Shown in pieces: positions 1 through 7,544 of a stretch of 64,000 bases of DNA (its first letter is position 1; the number at the start of each line of letters is the position of its first letter). The stretch comes from Idiomarina loihiensis (GTDB lineage Bacteria; Pseudomonadota; Gammaproteobacteria; Enterobacterales; Alteromonadaceae): the NCBI RefSeq assembly GCF_024584785.1, contig NZ_CP074112.1:1240001-1304000 (forward strand), given 5' to 3'. The position numbers were made by a program, and so were the translations under genes. Under the pieces are notes generated by a model. That model was given only the letters and a program-made list of their open reading frames with translations, had not been told where the DNA came from and ran no database searches.

Positions 1-46
1 GCAGCTTGCTATGGCAGCAAACTTTTTAAATTTCAGGATTAATATT

Positions 47-256
47 ATGTCTAATACAGTAACTGGTACCGTAAAGTGGTTTAACGAAGCAAAAGGTTTT
101 GGTTTTATTGAGCAACAAGGTGGCGCAGACGTATTTGCTCACTTTAGCGCCATTGCTAGCACCGGTTTCAAAACTTTAGCCGAAGGCCAACGTGTATCGT
201 TCACGATCACTCAAGGTCCTAAAGGCCCACAAGCTGAAAACATCGTTGCCGTATAA
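47..256 (+). CDS. Cold-shock (CspA-family) protein
   Basis: A 69-residue single-domain cold-shock protein, a nucleic-acid-binding beta-barrel that melts RNA secondary structure. The two RNA-binding motifs are visible: KGFGFIE (RNP1) and VFAHFSAI (RNP2), after the typical opening [14 protein letters not shown] chose the ATG at 47 because an AGGA lies about 8 bases upstream and family members start just before TGTVKWF; the in-frame ATG at 11 would add 12 non-conserved residues. The 5' leader is cut by the window edge, so any cold-responsive leader cannot be judged. Genomes carry several paralogues, so no specific symbol is given. Confidence 0.95.
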   Translation: MSNTVTGTVKWFNEAKGFGFIEQQGGADVFAHFSAIASTGFKTLAEGQRVSFTITQGPKGPQAENIVAV

Positions 257-285
257 TTATACGTTAGCGTTGGTTTAAATGAAAA

Positions 286-310
286 AGAGCGACTTAGTCG
301 CTCTTTTTTT
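286..310 (+). terminator. Intrinsic terminator of the cold-shock gene
   Basis: An 8-bp perfect stem (AGAGCGAC / GTCGCTCT) with a three-base loop is followed by a run of seven T, 30 bases after the stop codon of the cold-shock gene. Confidence 0.9.
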
Positions 311-427
311 ATGCCTGTCGCTCACCTCTAAGCTTTTTCAACAAGCAACTTGATTTATCCACTCCTTCACTCCATATTGTTTATCATGTTACTTTAGTAA
401 ATTCTAAATAATAAGGAGGTGTGACCT

Positions 428-856
428 ATGAGCACCATCATTGCTGCCTGCCCTAGTTGCCATAAAAAGAATCGCGTCGCTAACGATAAGCCGCGAGCCG
501 AGGCGAAATGCGGCGCCTGTAAAGCCCCCCTGTTTAACGGCGAGGCCTTTGCCGTAAACGCCGATCAGTTTCGGGCCCACCGCGACAGTGACTTACCCTT
601 GGTGGTGGATTTTTGGGCCAGTTGGTGCGGCCCCTGCCAGCAATTTGCGCCGGTATTTGCGCAAGTAGCTAAGCAATATGCCAATCAAGCCAGGTTTGTG
701 AAAATCAGTACCGAAACCGAGCCTCATCTAGCTCAGCATTTTATGATTCGTAGTATTCCTACCTTGATGTTGATTAAGAATGGGCAAGAAGTTGCACGCC
801 AAGCAGGTGCCATGGGGCCAGCCCAATTAACTCAATGGTTAAATCAGCATCTTTAA
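428..856 (+). CDS. trxC: Thioredoxin 2 with N-terminal zinc finger
   Basis: Cytoplasmic thiol-disulfide reductase of 142 residues, close to the usual TrxC length. Residues 8-31 hold two CxxC pairs (C8/C11, C28/C31), the zinc-binding extension that separates TrxC from TrxA. The thioredoxin fold follows with the active site WCGPC (C67/C70) and the cis-proline region SIPTLM. A strong ribosome-binding site (AAGGAGGT) precedes the ATG. The gene ends in a 4-bp convergent overlap with dgkA. In E. coli trxC belongs to the oxidative-stress regulon; I saw no clear OxyR site here. Confidence 0.95.
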   Translation: MSTIIAACPSCHKKNRVANDKPRAEAKCGACKAPLFNGEAFAVNADQFRAHRDSDLPLVVDFWASWCGPCQQFAPVFAQVAKQYANQARFVKISTETEPHLAQHFMIRSIPTLMLIKNGQEVARQAGAMGPAQLTQWLNQHL

Positions 857-1224
857 AAGCCAGCGACAGCGAATAAGACACTGCCCCATACTACGGCCAT
901 CAGTACTAACGCAAAAAACACAGCAGCCGAGGCGATATCTTTCGCACGGCCGCTGAGTTCATGAAACTCCGCCCCCACTCTGTCAACGACGGCTTCTACC
1001 GCTGAATTTAAGAGCTCAGTAATCAGTAAAATAAAGACCGTGAGAATCAGCAATAAGCGTTCGCTCAAGGTTATTTCTAAGCTAACTGCAATGACCACTA
1101 ATACCGTAGCTAATAGCAAGTCTTGCCGAAACGCAGCTTCATAGCGCCACGCCATTTTAATGCCACGAAGTGAATTAAAAGTGGCGTGAATAATTCTTGC
1201 GATGCCTGTTTTATTTGATTTCAT
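853..1224 (-). CDS. dgkA: Diacylglycerol kinase (prokaryotic, integral membrane)
   Basis: A 123-residue three-helix inner-membrane enzyme that phosphorylates diacylglycerol to phosphatidic acid, recycling lipid left over when phosphoglycerol or phosphoethanolamine is taken from phospholipids. Family hallmarks are the N-terminal TGIARI...AWRYEAAFRQDLLLA and the conserved ELLNSAVEAVVDRVG helix carrying the catalytic glutamates. The ATG at 1224 matches the usual start; an upstream TTG in frame (1275) is less likely. It is divergent from the LTA-synthase-family gene, whose reaction would release diacylglycerol, so the two may be functionally linked. The intergenic region carries a PmrA/QseB-like box. 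Confidence 0.95.
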   Translation of the reverse strand: MKSNKTGIARIIHATFNSLRGIKMAWRYEAAFRQDLLLATVLVVIAVSLEITLSERLLLILTVFILLITELLNSAVEAVVDRVGAEFHELSGRAKDIASAAVFFALVLMAVVWGSVLFAVAGF

Positions 1225-1290
1225 AAGCCACGGGTACCCGCACGTGAATGAATGGTTGCTCAATTGTGTAAGCAAGCTTATCTGGTTTTT

Positions 1291-1325
1291 CTTAAGCTTG
1301 CCTTAAGCCAACAAAAATAATCTAG
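1291..1325 (+). promoter_or_regulatory. PmrA/QseB-type box plus -10 element upstream of the LTA-synthase-family gene
   Basis: Two identical CTTAAG hexamers (1291-1296 and 1302-1307) are separated by exactly 5 bp, matching the YTTAAK-N5-YTTAAK pattern known for PmrA (and the related QseB). Ten bases downstream lies TAATCTAG (1318-1325), a plausible -10. Box plus a 10-bp gap to the -10 is the geometry expected when an OmpR-family activator replaces the -35. The same arrangement, base for base in the hexamers and the -10 octamer, recurs at 9664-9630. It could also act on dgkA on the other strand. Confidence 0.75.
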
Positions 1326-1359
1326 AAAGCATGTTTTTAGCTAGATAGTAAGGCTTACC

Positions 1360-3357
1360 ATGCAGACGTTAAAACACCCCCACGCATTGATGGTGTTGCG
1401 TCCACTCGCCTATTTTTATGGGATAAATTTAGTTTTACTGGGTGCTTTTAGACTGGCGTACTGGTATCTGTATCACGAGCGGGCATCGGCAGCTACCCAA
1501 CTGAGTCATTATTTACTGAGTGGCGTACGTGCTGATTTCATTATGCTTGGCTATGGCGCTTTACTGGTGCTGTTGGTGTTACCTATCTTCCTACTAGCCC
1601 ATGCACAGCAAGCGTGGCAGCGCTTTAGTGTATGGCTGCTCACGCTTTTTAGCTTTTTTATGCTGTTTATGGAACTAGCAACACCTGCCTTCATCGCCCA
1701 ATACGATACCCGCCCTAACCGCCTTTTCTTTGAATATTTGGCTTATCCAGCAGAAGTATTTGCTACCCTTTGGCATGGGTTTCGGGGCTGGTTAATCCTC
1801 TCCATCGTGGCATCAATGGCCTTAGGCTGGGGTTTATTTCGTGTCAGCCAATATCAACTACGTCAACCCAGTCATACGGTATCCCGTTGGCAAATCGCTC
1901 TGATACTTCCGTTAGCACTCGCAGTGGCGCTGATAGGAGTGCGCTCCACTTGGTCTCATCGTCCCGCTAATCCGGCTTTTTTCGCCACCACGGCAGATCC
2001 GCTTATCAATAGCTTACATTTAAGTTCAGGCTATACGTTACTGTATGCTCTCTATAATTTGAAACATGAGAGCCAAGCGAACCGAGGTTATAGTCAACTT
2101 TCAGATGCAGATATTTTTGCAGTAATAAAAACCGAACCCTATCTTAAAAATTATCAGTTTAGCCATCCTGAATTACCCACCTTACATTATCAGCCTGCTA
2201 GCATTCAGCGTGATAAACCTCTGAATATAGTCATTATTTTAGAAGAAAGCTTAGGAGCCACTTTTGTCCCGTCACTCGGCGGTAAAACCGTGAACGGCCA
2301 GTCTTTAACGCCAAATCTTGAACAATTGAAGCAACATGGATGGTGGTTTGAGCAACTTTATGCGACTGGTATTCGTTCGGTTCGTGGTATTGAAGCTGTT
2401 GTTGCTGGCTTCTTACCTACCCGTGCTCGCTCGACGGTAAAATTAACTCACTCACAACGAGATTTTTTCACCTTAGCCAGTTTGTTGCGGCAGCAGCACT
2501 ATCACACGGAGTTCTTGTATGGCGGTGAAGCTCACTTCGACAACATGGCTAGCTTTTTTAGTGGTAATGGCTTCGCTTCTATTGTCGACAAACGAGCTTT
2601 TACTGAGCCTAAATTTGAAGGGAGCTGGGGGGTATCTGACGAAGACTTATTGGATCGTTTACACCAACAACTCATGCAGCGTGATGATACTAAGCAGCCC
2701 TATTTTGTGCTGGCCTTTAGTAGTTCTAATCACGAGCCATTTGAGTATCCCGCTGATGCTATTACTCCCGTAGAGCAACCTGTTCATAGCCTCAATAATG
2801 CTGTTCGTTACGCTGATCACGCCTTAGGTAAATTTTTTGCACAAGCTATGGCCAGCGATTATTGGCACAATACACTGTTCTTAGTGGTGGCAGATCACGA
2901 TACCCGAGTCTACGGAGATGACCTTATTCCTGTGAGTAAATTTCATATTCCTGGGCTCATTCTTGGAGCTGATTTAAGCCCCAAGACTATCCCTCATGTC
3001 GCTAGCCAAATCGATCTTTTACCGACCCTGATTTCGCTTGCTGGTTTGTCGGGATTTATCCCTGCGGTTGGCCAAGATTTAAGTGCGGCACAACCTCCAG
3101 CAAATCGGGCGATGATGCAGTTTGGTGATTATTTCGGTTGGCTAGAGCACCAACAGTTGACCGTTTTGGGAGCGGATCAACAGGAGTTTAGATATCAGTA
3201 CGACCCAATTAGCAAGCAGCTTACACCACTTGCAATGCCACTTATTGAAACGCAAGAGCAGCGTATTAGGGCTTTCGCTGCCTTACCTTCGGTGCTTTAT
3301 CAGCAACGATTATACCGGCTGCCAGAGCCTAACATCAGCCAGGAACTAACCCACTAA
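1360..3357 (+). CDS. LTA-synthase-family membrane sulfatase-fold phosphotransferase
   Basis: A 665-residue inner-membrane protein with about five N-terminal transmembrane helices (within residues 10-195) and a C-terminal periplasmic alkaline-phosphatase/sulfatase-fold domain. Metal-site landmarks are NIVIILEES (Glu ligand), ATGIRSVRGIE around the nucleophile (Ser340 where relatives usually have Thr, by my alignment), SNHEPFEYP, and VVADHDTRVYG (Asp-His ligands). Relatives move glycerol-phosphate or phosphoethanolamine from phospholipids onto glycans or lipid A, leaving diacylglycerol for DgkA, encoded divergently next door. Exact substrate unknown. A PmrA/QseB-like box lies 52 bp upstream. 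The gene converges on the sensor kinase with a 4-bp overlap. Confidence 0.85.
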   Translation: MQTLKHPHALMVLRPLAYFYGINLVLLGAFRLAYWYLYHERASAATQLSHYLLSGVRADFIMLGYGALLVLLVLPIFLLAHAQQAWQRFSVWLLTLFSFFMLFMELATPAFIAQYDTRPNRLFFEYLAYPAEVFATLWHGFRGWLILSIVASMALGWGLFRVSQYQLRQPSHTVSRWQIALILPLALAVALIGVRSTWSHRPANPAFFATTADPLINSLHLSSGYTLLYALYNLKHESQANRGYSQLSDADIFAVIKTEPYLKNYQFSHPELPTLHYQPASIQRDKPLNIVIILEESLGATFVPSLGGKTVNGQSLTPNLEQLKQHGWWFEQLYATGIRSVRGIEAVVAGFLPTRARSTVKLTHSQRDFFTLASLLRQQHYHTEFLYGGEAHFDNMASFFSGNGFASIVDKRAFTEPKFEGSWGVSDEDLLDRLHQQLMQRDDTKQPYFVLAFSSSNHEPFEYPADAITPVEQPVHSLNNAVRYADHALGKFFAQAMASDYWHNTLFLVVADHDTRVYGDDLIPVSKFHIPGLILGADLSPKTIPHVASQIDLLPTLISLAGLSGFIPAVGQDLSAAQPPANRAMMQFGDYFGWLEHQQLTVLGADQQEFRYQYDPISKQLTPLAMPLIETQEQRIRAFAALPSVLYQQRLYRLPEPNISQELTH

Positions 3358-4712
3358 CGCAGGTAGAGCTGCACGCAAAAGCGTTGATCGTGGTAGCTAA
3401 ATTCGGGATCTACCTGCAACTGCGTGGCTAAATGAGCCACGATACTTAAGCCTAAGCCGGCCCCTTGTACATGCAGTTGTTTGCCACGATAAAAACGTTC
3501 GGTTAATCGCGTTATATCAAGCTGGTGCTGGCTATCTACTGGGTTACAAAGAAGCATCTGGTGCTGCTCTAGGGTTAACTGGATGCTACTTTGGGCAGGT
3601 GCATACTTGATCGCGTTATCTAGCAGGTTGTTGCACAACAGGTACCAATAACTTGCCGCTCCGGCGCGCTTGCAAGATGCCTCTAAATGGATCTCCGTGT
3701 GCAGCTGTTTTGCCTCAATACGGGCATAATTATCAGCCAAGACTTGGCGCCAAACTTTGGCAAGATCACAGGTGTCGGTGAGCTCCAACTGCCCTTCAAC
3801 TTTGGCTAAGGTCAGCAAGCTTTCTACTAAATTAATGATGCGATTGGTGCTTTCTAACAGCTCGGTGATCTCTTGCTGGAGATCGCCTGAAGGGCTTTCC
3901 TGTAAGCGTTGTAGGCGTACTTTGAGGGCCGCTAACGGGGTTCTTAGTTCATGGGCTGCATCAGCAGAAAACCGCTTTTCGCGAGCAAAGCTTTGCTCAA
4001 TGCGCGCTAAGTAATGGTTTAAAGAGCGCTTGACCAAATCCACTTCTTCGCCTTCATTGGCTAACGGAAATGGCGCATAATTATTATTGCTACGAAGCCT
4101 GAGTTGCTGCGCTAAGCGGGCAAAGCTTTTAAAGCCCCGATGAATAGCAAGCCAACCCAGCCACAGCATGAGTGGTAACAGCAACAGCACCGGGAAAATC
4201 GTGTCGATGGCTAAATCACTGCGTAATTCGGCTCTGAACTCATCTTCTTGCAGCAGCAGAATTCGACTTTGCCCATCCGCAGTTAGCATCCCAAACACGT
4301 GCCACAACTGCTCGCCTTGATAGGTGGTAAAGCCGGTCTGAAATGGCACTGCGGCAGCATCGGGTACTCCTTCGGTTAGCACTTGCCAACTGCCATCAAG
4401 CGCCTCAATACGATAAGCGATTCGGTCTTCATAACTGTGCTGCTGTAACGAAGGAACTACCAGGCTCTGCGCTTTGCTCGTGGTTAGTTGCAAGCGGGCT
4501 GGTTCAGCCACAATCACCGCAAGGGTTTTAGCTTGTTGAATCATTTCGGCGTCAAACAATTCGTCTACTTCGTGCCGTACTTCAAGATAAATCCAGCTGA
4601 CGGTGATGCCCGAGCAGAGCAAGTATACGGCGGATACGGCAATGAGGATACGCCGCCGAATGGAAGTTGATTTACCTAACAGGCTGGTCAAAGCATCGGT
4701 AAATGAACGCAT
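3354..4712 (-). CDS. Sensor histidine kinase (PmrB/QseC type)
   Basis: A 452-residue membrane kinase. TM1 lies around residues 21-43, a periplasmic sensor of about 125 residues follows, TM2 is near 171-191, then a HAMP-like linker. The dimerisation/phosphoacceptor box is AAHELRTPLAAL with His254. The ATPase domain shows NNLLDNAIKYAP (N box) and GAGLGLSI (G box). It is the last gene of the seven-gene operon; its ATG directly follows the regulator's stop codon. By family and by the CTTAAG boxes it most resembles PmrB/QseC, whose signals include metal ions, envelope stress or small molecules. The real signal cannot be read from sequence. Confidence 0.93.
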   Translation of the reverse strand: MRSFTDALTSLLGKSTSIRRRILIAVSAVYLLCSGITVSWIYLEVRHEVDELFDAEMIQQAKTLAVIVAEPARLQLTTSKAQSLVVPSLQQHSYEDRIAYRIEALDGSWQVLTEGVPDAAAVPFQTGFTTYQGEQLWHVFGMLTADGQSRILLLQEDEFRAELRSDLAIDTIFPVLLLLPLMLWLGWLAIHRGFKSFARLAQQLRLRSNNNYAPFPLANEGEEVDLVKRSLNHYLARIEQSFAREKRFSADAAHELRTPLAALKVRLQRLQESPSGDLQQEITELLESTNRIINLVESLLTLAKVEGQLELTDTCDLAKVWRQVLADNYARIEAKQLHTEIHLEASCKRAGAASYWYLLCNNLLDNAIKYAPAQSSIQLTLEQHQMLLCNPVDSQHQLDITRLTERFYRGKQLHVQGAGLGLSIVAHLATQLQVDPEFSYHDQRFCVQLYLR

Positions 4713-5390
4713 TTATTGAGCCCCCTGGCCCGGCTGTTTTAGCCGGTATCCAATGCCGCGAATTGTCTCTATCCACTCTTTATTACCGAGCTTTTTGCGT
4801 AGATTTGACACATGAACCTCAAGCGCATTACTTTCGATGTCTGTGTCTTGATCAAACACCGAGGCTTCTAGTTGGTCACGGCTGTGAACCCGACCGGGCT
4901 GTAAGATCAGCGCTTTTAACAGCTCAAACTCGCGCCGCGATAAACTAATCGGTTGTTGCTGTAGCTGCACCACTCGGGTTTCGGTGTTGAGTTGCAACTC
5001 GCCTAGGCTGAGTGTGGCCGACGTATGCCCTTGTTGGCGTCGGATCAAAGCACGTAAACGCGCTCCTAATTCGTTGAGATCAAAGGGCTTGGTGAGATAA
5101 TCATCAGCGCCGTTGTCCAGTTGCTGGACAATTTCATGACTGTTATCGCGTGCGGTTAAGATCAGAATCGGTAACCGTAGTCCACGTTTGCGACAATTGA
5201 TCAGCACGCGCGAGCCTTCCAGATCAGGTAAACCTAAATCGAGAATCATCGCCTGATAGGCATGGTGTTGTAGCGCACTAATGGCGGCTGCTCCCGTTTG
5301 CACCCAAGCCACATTAAAGCCACGATCGTTAAGGCCAAGCGCTACCGCTTGGCCTAACATCGCATCATCTTCTACCAGTAGAATGTGCAT
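4713..5390 (-). CDS. OmpR-family response regulator (PmrA/QseB type)
   Basis: A 225-residue regulator with a receiver domain (acidic pocket EDD at 8-10, phosphoacceptor Asp51 in MILDLGLPDL, Lys101 in YLTKPF) and a C-terminal winged helix (SRREFELLKAL, then ESNALEVHVSNLRKKLG and IRGIGYRL). It lies one base after the TPR gene and directly before its kinase gene. The two CTTAAG-N5-CTTAAG sites in this window are the expected kind of target for this subfamily. I infer autoregulation of its own operon plus control of the LTA-synthase-family gene. Confidence 0.95.
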   Translation of the reverse strand: MHILLVEDDAMLGQAVALGLNDRGFNVAWVQTGAAAISALQHHAYQAMILDLGLPDLEGSRVLINCRKRGLRLPILILTARDNSHEIVQQLDNGADDYLTKPFDLNELGARLRALIRRQQGHTSATLSLGELQLNTETRVVQLQQQPISLSRREFELLKALILQPGRVHSRDQLEASVFDQDTDIESNALEVHVSNLRKKLGNKEWIETIRGIGYRLKQPGQGAQ

Positions 5391-5391
5391 C

Positions 5392-6075
5392 TTATCTCAC
5401 TTTTTCTTGAATCCGCTGGCGTAATGCCTGCACCTCTTTACGGCGTTCGGCATCGGCTAAAGGACGTTCTGGGCGCGGTGCTGCCGCTAAAGCCAGCTCG
5501 GTGTACCTAAGCGCCTGTTGATAGTCCCCTTGGTCAAATAAATAATCAGCGTAAAAATAGTTAGGGTCAATCCCATCTGGGTTTAATTCTAACGCTTTTT
5601 CAAGTAATTGCTTGGCCTTATCGTCATCGCCAAAGCCTAGTGGCCAGCCCGGTACTTTAAAGTAGAGCGTGCCTAAACTAGCATAAGCCGAACCTTGCAG
5701 GGCATCGGGTTGTAGCGCTAACGCTTGCTCTAGGCTGTTGCGAGCGGCTTTGGCCAGGCTCAGAGCACCTAACCCACCTTTGGCTCCAGCATAAGTGCTT
5801 TGCACAATACCTTGCCAAATATGGGCTTCAGCGCTTTGTGGCTGAGCCGCTACCCAAGCTTGTACATCGGCTAGCAGTTGTTCAAAGCCCTGCTGCTGGG
5901 CTTCGTCTGTAAGGCGGTAATTAACTTCGGCCCAGCGTTGTTGAATGTCACTTAAACGACTTTGCTGACCAGGCGCCACCATGGTCGACGCCGGTGTCTC
6001 CGTATTCGTGGCGATGGCTGCTGCTGGTAGTGCTAACAGGGTCAGGGCAACAACTGAGTAAGTAGATAGTTTCAT
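5392..6075 (-). CDS. Periplasmic TPR-repeat protein
   Basis: A 227-residue protein with an N-terminal signal peptide (hydrophobic residues 8-22, AAAIA before the likely cleavage site) and tetratricopeptide-like helices: repeats near 110-165 (SLEQALALQPDA, KQLLEKALELNPDG) and 170-200 (YADYLFDQGDYQQALRYTE). No catalytic motif is visible; TPR proteins usually act as scaffolds. It has a good ribosome-binding site (AAGGAG) and overlaps the SDR gene by the ATGA arrangement, so it is translated with the biosynthetic genes. Its job may be to link the cytoplasmic pathway to an exported product or to the sensor kinase, but that is inference. Confidence 0.75.
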   Translation of the reverse strand: MKLSTYSVVALTLLALPAAAIATNTETPASTMVAPGQQSRLSDIQQRWAEVNYRLTDEAQQQGFEQLLADVQAWVAAQPQSAEAHIWQGIVQSTYAGAKGGLGALSLAKAARNSLEQALALQPDALQGSAYASLGTLYFKVPGWPLGFGDDDKAKQLLEKALELNPDGIDPNYFYADYLFDQGDYQQALRYTELALAAAPRPERPLADAERRKEVQALRQRIQEKVR

Positions 6076-6878
6076 TTCGATAACTCCTTCGTTAACCGAT
6101 AAAGATGTTGTCTTGGTGAGCGCATGGAGTTCGCCACCAAACTTGGGATAAAGCCATTAAGCCAGGCAAAAAATCGCTCGGGCCAGCCCAGCACCTGCTT
6201 CGATTTACCGCGGGCAATTTGTTGCAGGACTTTGCGAGCCACCCATTCCGGCGCATCCGCGGTGCTACCGCAGGCTTGGTTCATCGCCACCGTAAGCGGG
6301 CTGTTGAAGTTGGTATCGATAGCCCGCGGAGCGCAGTACATCACCGTTATTTGCTGCGCGGGTAGTTCCCGTTGCAGTGCTTCGGTAAAGCCACGCAAGC
6401 CATACTTGCTCGCACAATAGAGGGTTTGCCCAGGAAAGCCGATGCTGCCAAACACCGAACCTAGGTTCATTAACCAGCCCCGCTGATGGGGCAGATACGG
6501 CAATATCAGCGCACTTAATTGCATGGGTGCCAGTAGGTTGGTTTGTATCACCTCAGCGATAGCCGTTGTCGATTGCTGGCTAAACAAGCCCGCATGATTG
6601 ATCCCGGCATTGTTGATCAGGCCAGTAACAGGCGTCTGCGTGGTGCGCCAATGCAACACGTAATCAAGTAATGCTTGTTGTCCTGCCGTGGTGGTGATGT
6701 CGGCTTGCAAATAAGATTGCTGTAGCTGCTGCGCCAAGGCTTCGAGGCTGCTGCTATTGCGCCCCACCAACAACACCTTGGCTCCGGCCGCGCTTAGTTG
6801 TTGCGCGATACAACGCCCTAACCCACCGGCGGCACCAGTCAACAGCACATGCTGGTTAGTCCACGAGAACGTCGCCAT
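6072..6878 (-). CDS. Short-chain dehydrogenase/reductase
   Basis: A 268-residue classical SDR. The Rossmann nucleotide site is GAAGGLGRCIAQQL (residues 15-28), the NAG motif is present as NNAGINHAG, and the active site has Ser in LGSVFGS and the YxxxK motif as YCASKYG. The cofactor is probably NADPH or NADH. It starts at the base after the stop of the di-iron oxidase candidate and has a strong GAGGAG ribosome site, so it is co-translated with it. In the pathway it would reduce a ketone or oxidise an alcohol on the ligase/oxidase product. The substrate is not readable. Confidence 0.9.
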   Translation of the reverse strand: MATFSWTNQHVLLTGAAGGLGRCIAQQLSAAGAKVLLVGRNSSSLEALAQQLQQSYLQADITTTAGQQALLDYVLHWRTTQTPVTGLINNAGINHAGLFSQQSTTAIAEVIQTNLLAPMQLSALILPYLPHQRGWLMNLGSVFGSIGFPGQTLYCASKYGLRGFTEALQRELPAQQITVMYCAPRAIDTNFNSPLTVAMNQACGSTADAPEWVARKVLQQIARGKSKQVLGWPERFFAWLNGFIPSLVANSMRSPRQHLYRLTKELSK

Positions 6879-7544
6879 CTAAACACTCCTCTGCGCCAGC
6901 TCAGGCAGAGCACGGAACATATCGCCGTACAATCGATACACTTGCTTGGCGGTGGTGATAATGGCCGCTTGCGCCACTGGATCAGTCACTTTATCCATCA
7001 ATTGGGCAAAGAACTGCACATGTTCGAGATCTAACGAACCATGTGAATTTAAGTAACTAAAAGCACGGTCAGGTAAGGCCAATTGCTGTTGAATGGTACC
7101 TGCTGCTTGGCTAGCTAATTTTACACTGGTGCCTTCAAGCACATGGGCCATGCCGAAAAAGGCAGTCGGATGGAGCAAATCAATATTGCCATGCACCACC
7201 GCCACCATAGCCGCAGTACTGGCATGAGGTTGGCTGTTCTGCACCGACTCTGGGTCGATACCGGTCGCTGCTAAGTCGTTGAGGATCCATTGCTCGTGAC
7301 CGTACTCTTCGTTGATGTAGTCGATCAGCGCTTGTCGCAGCCATTCTTGTTGATGGCTGATAGCGCTCCCCGCCCGCATCAGCAACGGCGTGGTGTATTT
7401 CACGTGATGGTAGGCTTGCTGCAAAAAGGCTTGATACAGCGGTAAGCTGATCTCACCCTGCAGTGCTTGTGTGATCACCGGGGCGCTGAGTAAGTAGCTT
7501 TGCTCGTCTGCTGTAGCCGTTACTAAGGTATTGAAAAAACTCAT
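6879..7544 (-). CDS. TenA/PqqC-superfamily protein, candidate haem-oxygenase-like di-iron oxidase (HDO)
   Basis: A 221-residue all-helical protein of the TenA/PqqC/haem-oxygenase-like fold. Visible residues suggest a non-haem di-iron site rather than a thiaminase: EEYGH (Glu80 and His83 in helix 3), HVLEG (Glu137), and H168-x3-D172-x2-H175 in a C-terminal helix, the HxxxDxxH spacing known from CADD-type HDOs. HDOs carry out oxidative C-C cleavage, desaturation or N-oxygenation (UndA makes terminal alkenes from fatty acids). No thiamine genes are nearby. The neighbouring ligase suggests an activated acyl or acyl-amino substrate. Its start overlaps the ligase stop by 4 bp. Confidence 0.8.
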   Translation of the reverse strand: MSFFNTLVTATADEQSYLLSAPVITQALQGEISLPLYQAFLQQAYHHVKYTTPLLMRAGSAISHQQEWLRQALIDYINEEYGHEQWILNDLAATGIDPESVQNSQPHASTAAMVAVVHGNIDLLHPTAFFGMAHVLEGTSVKLASQAAGTIQQQLALPDRAFSYLNSHGSLDLEHVQFFAQLMDKVTDPVAQAAIITTAKQVYRLYGDMFRALPELAQRSV

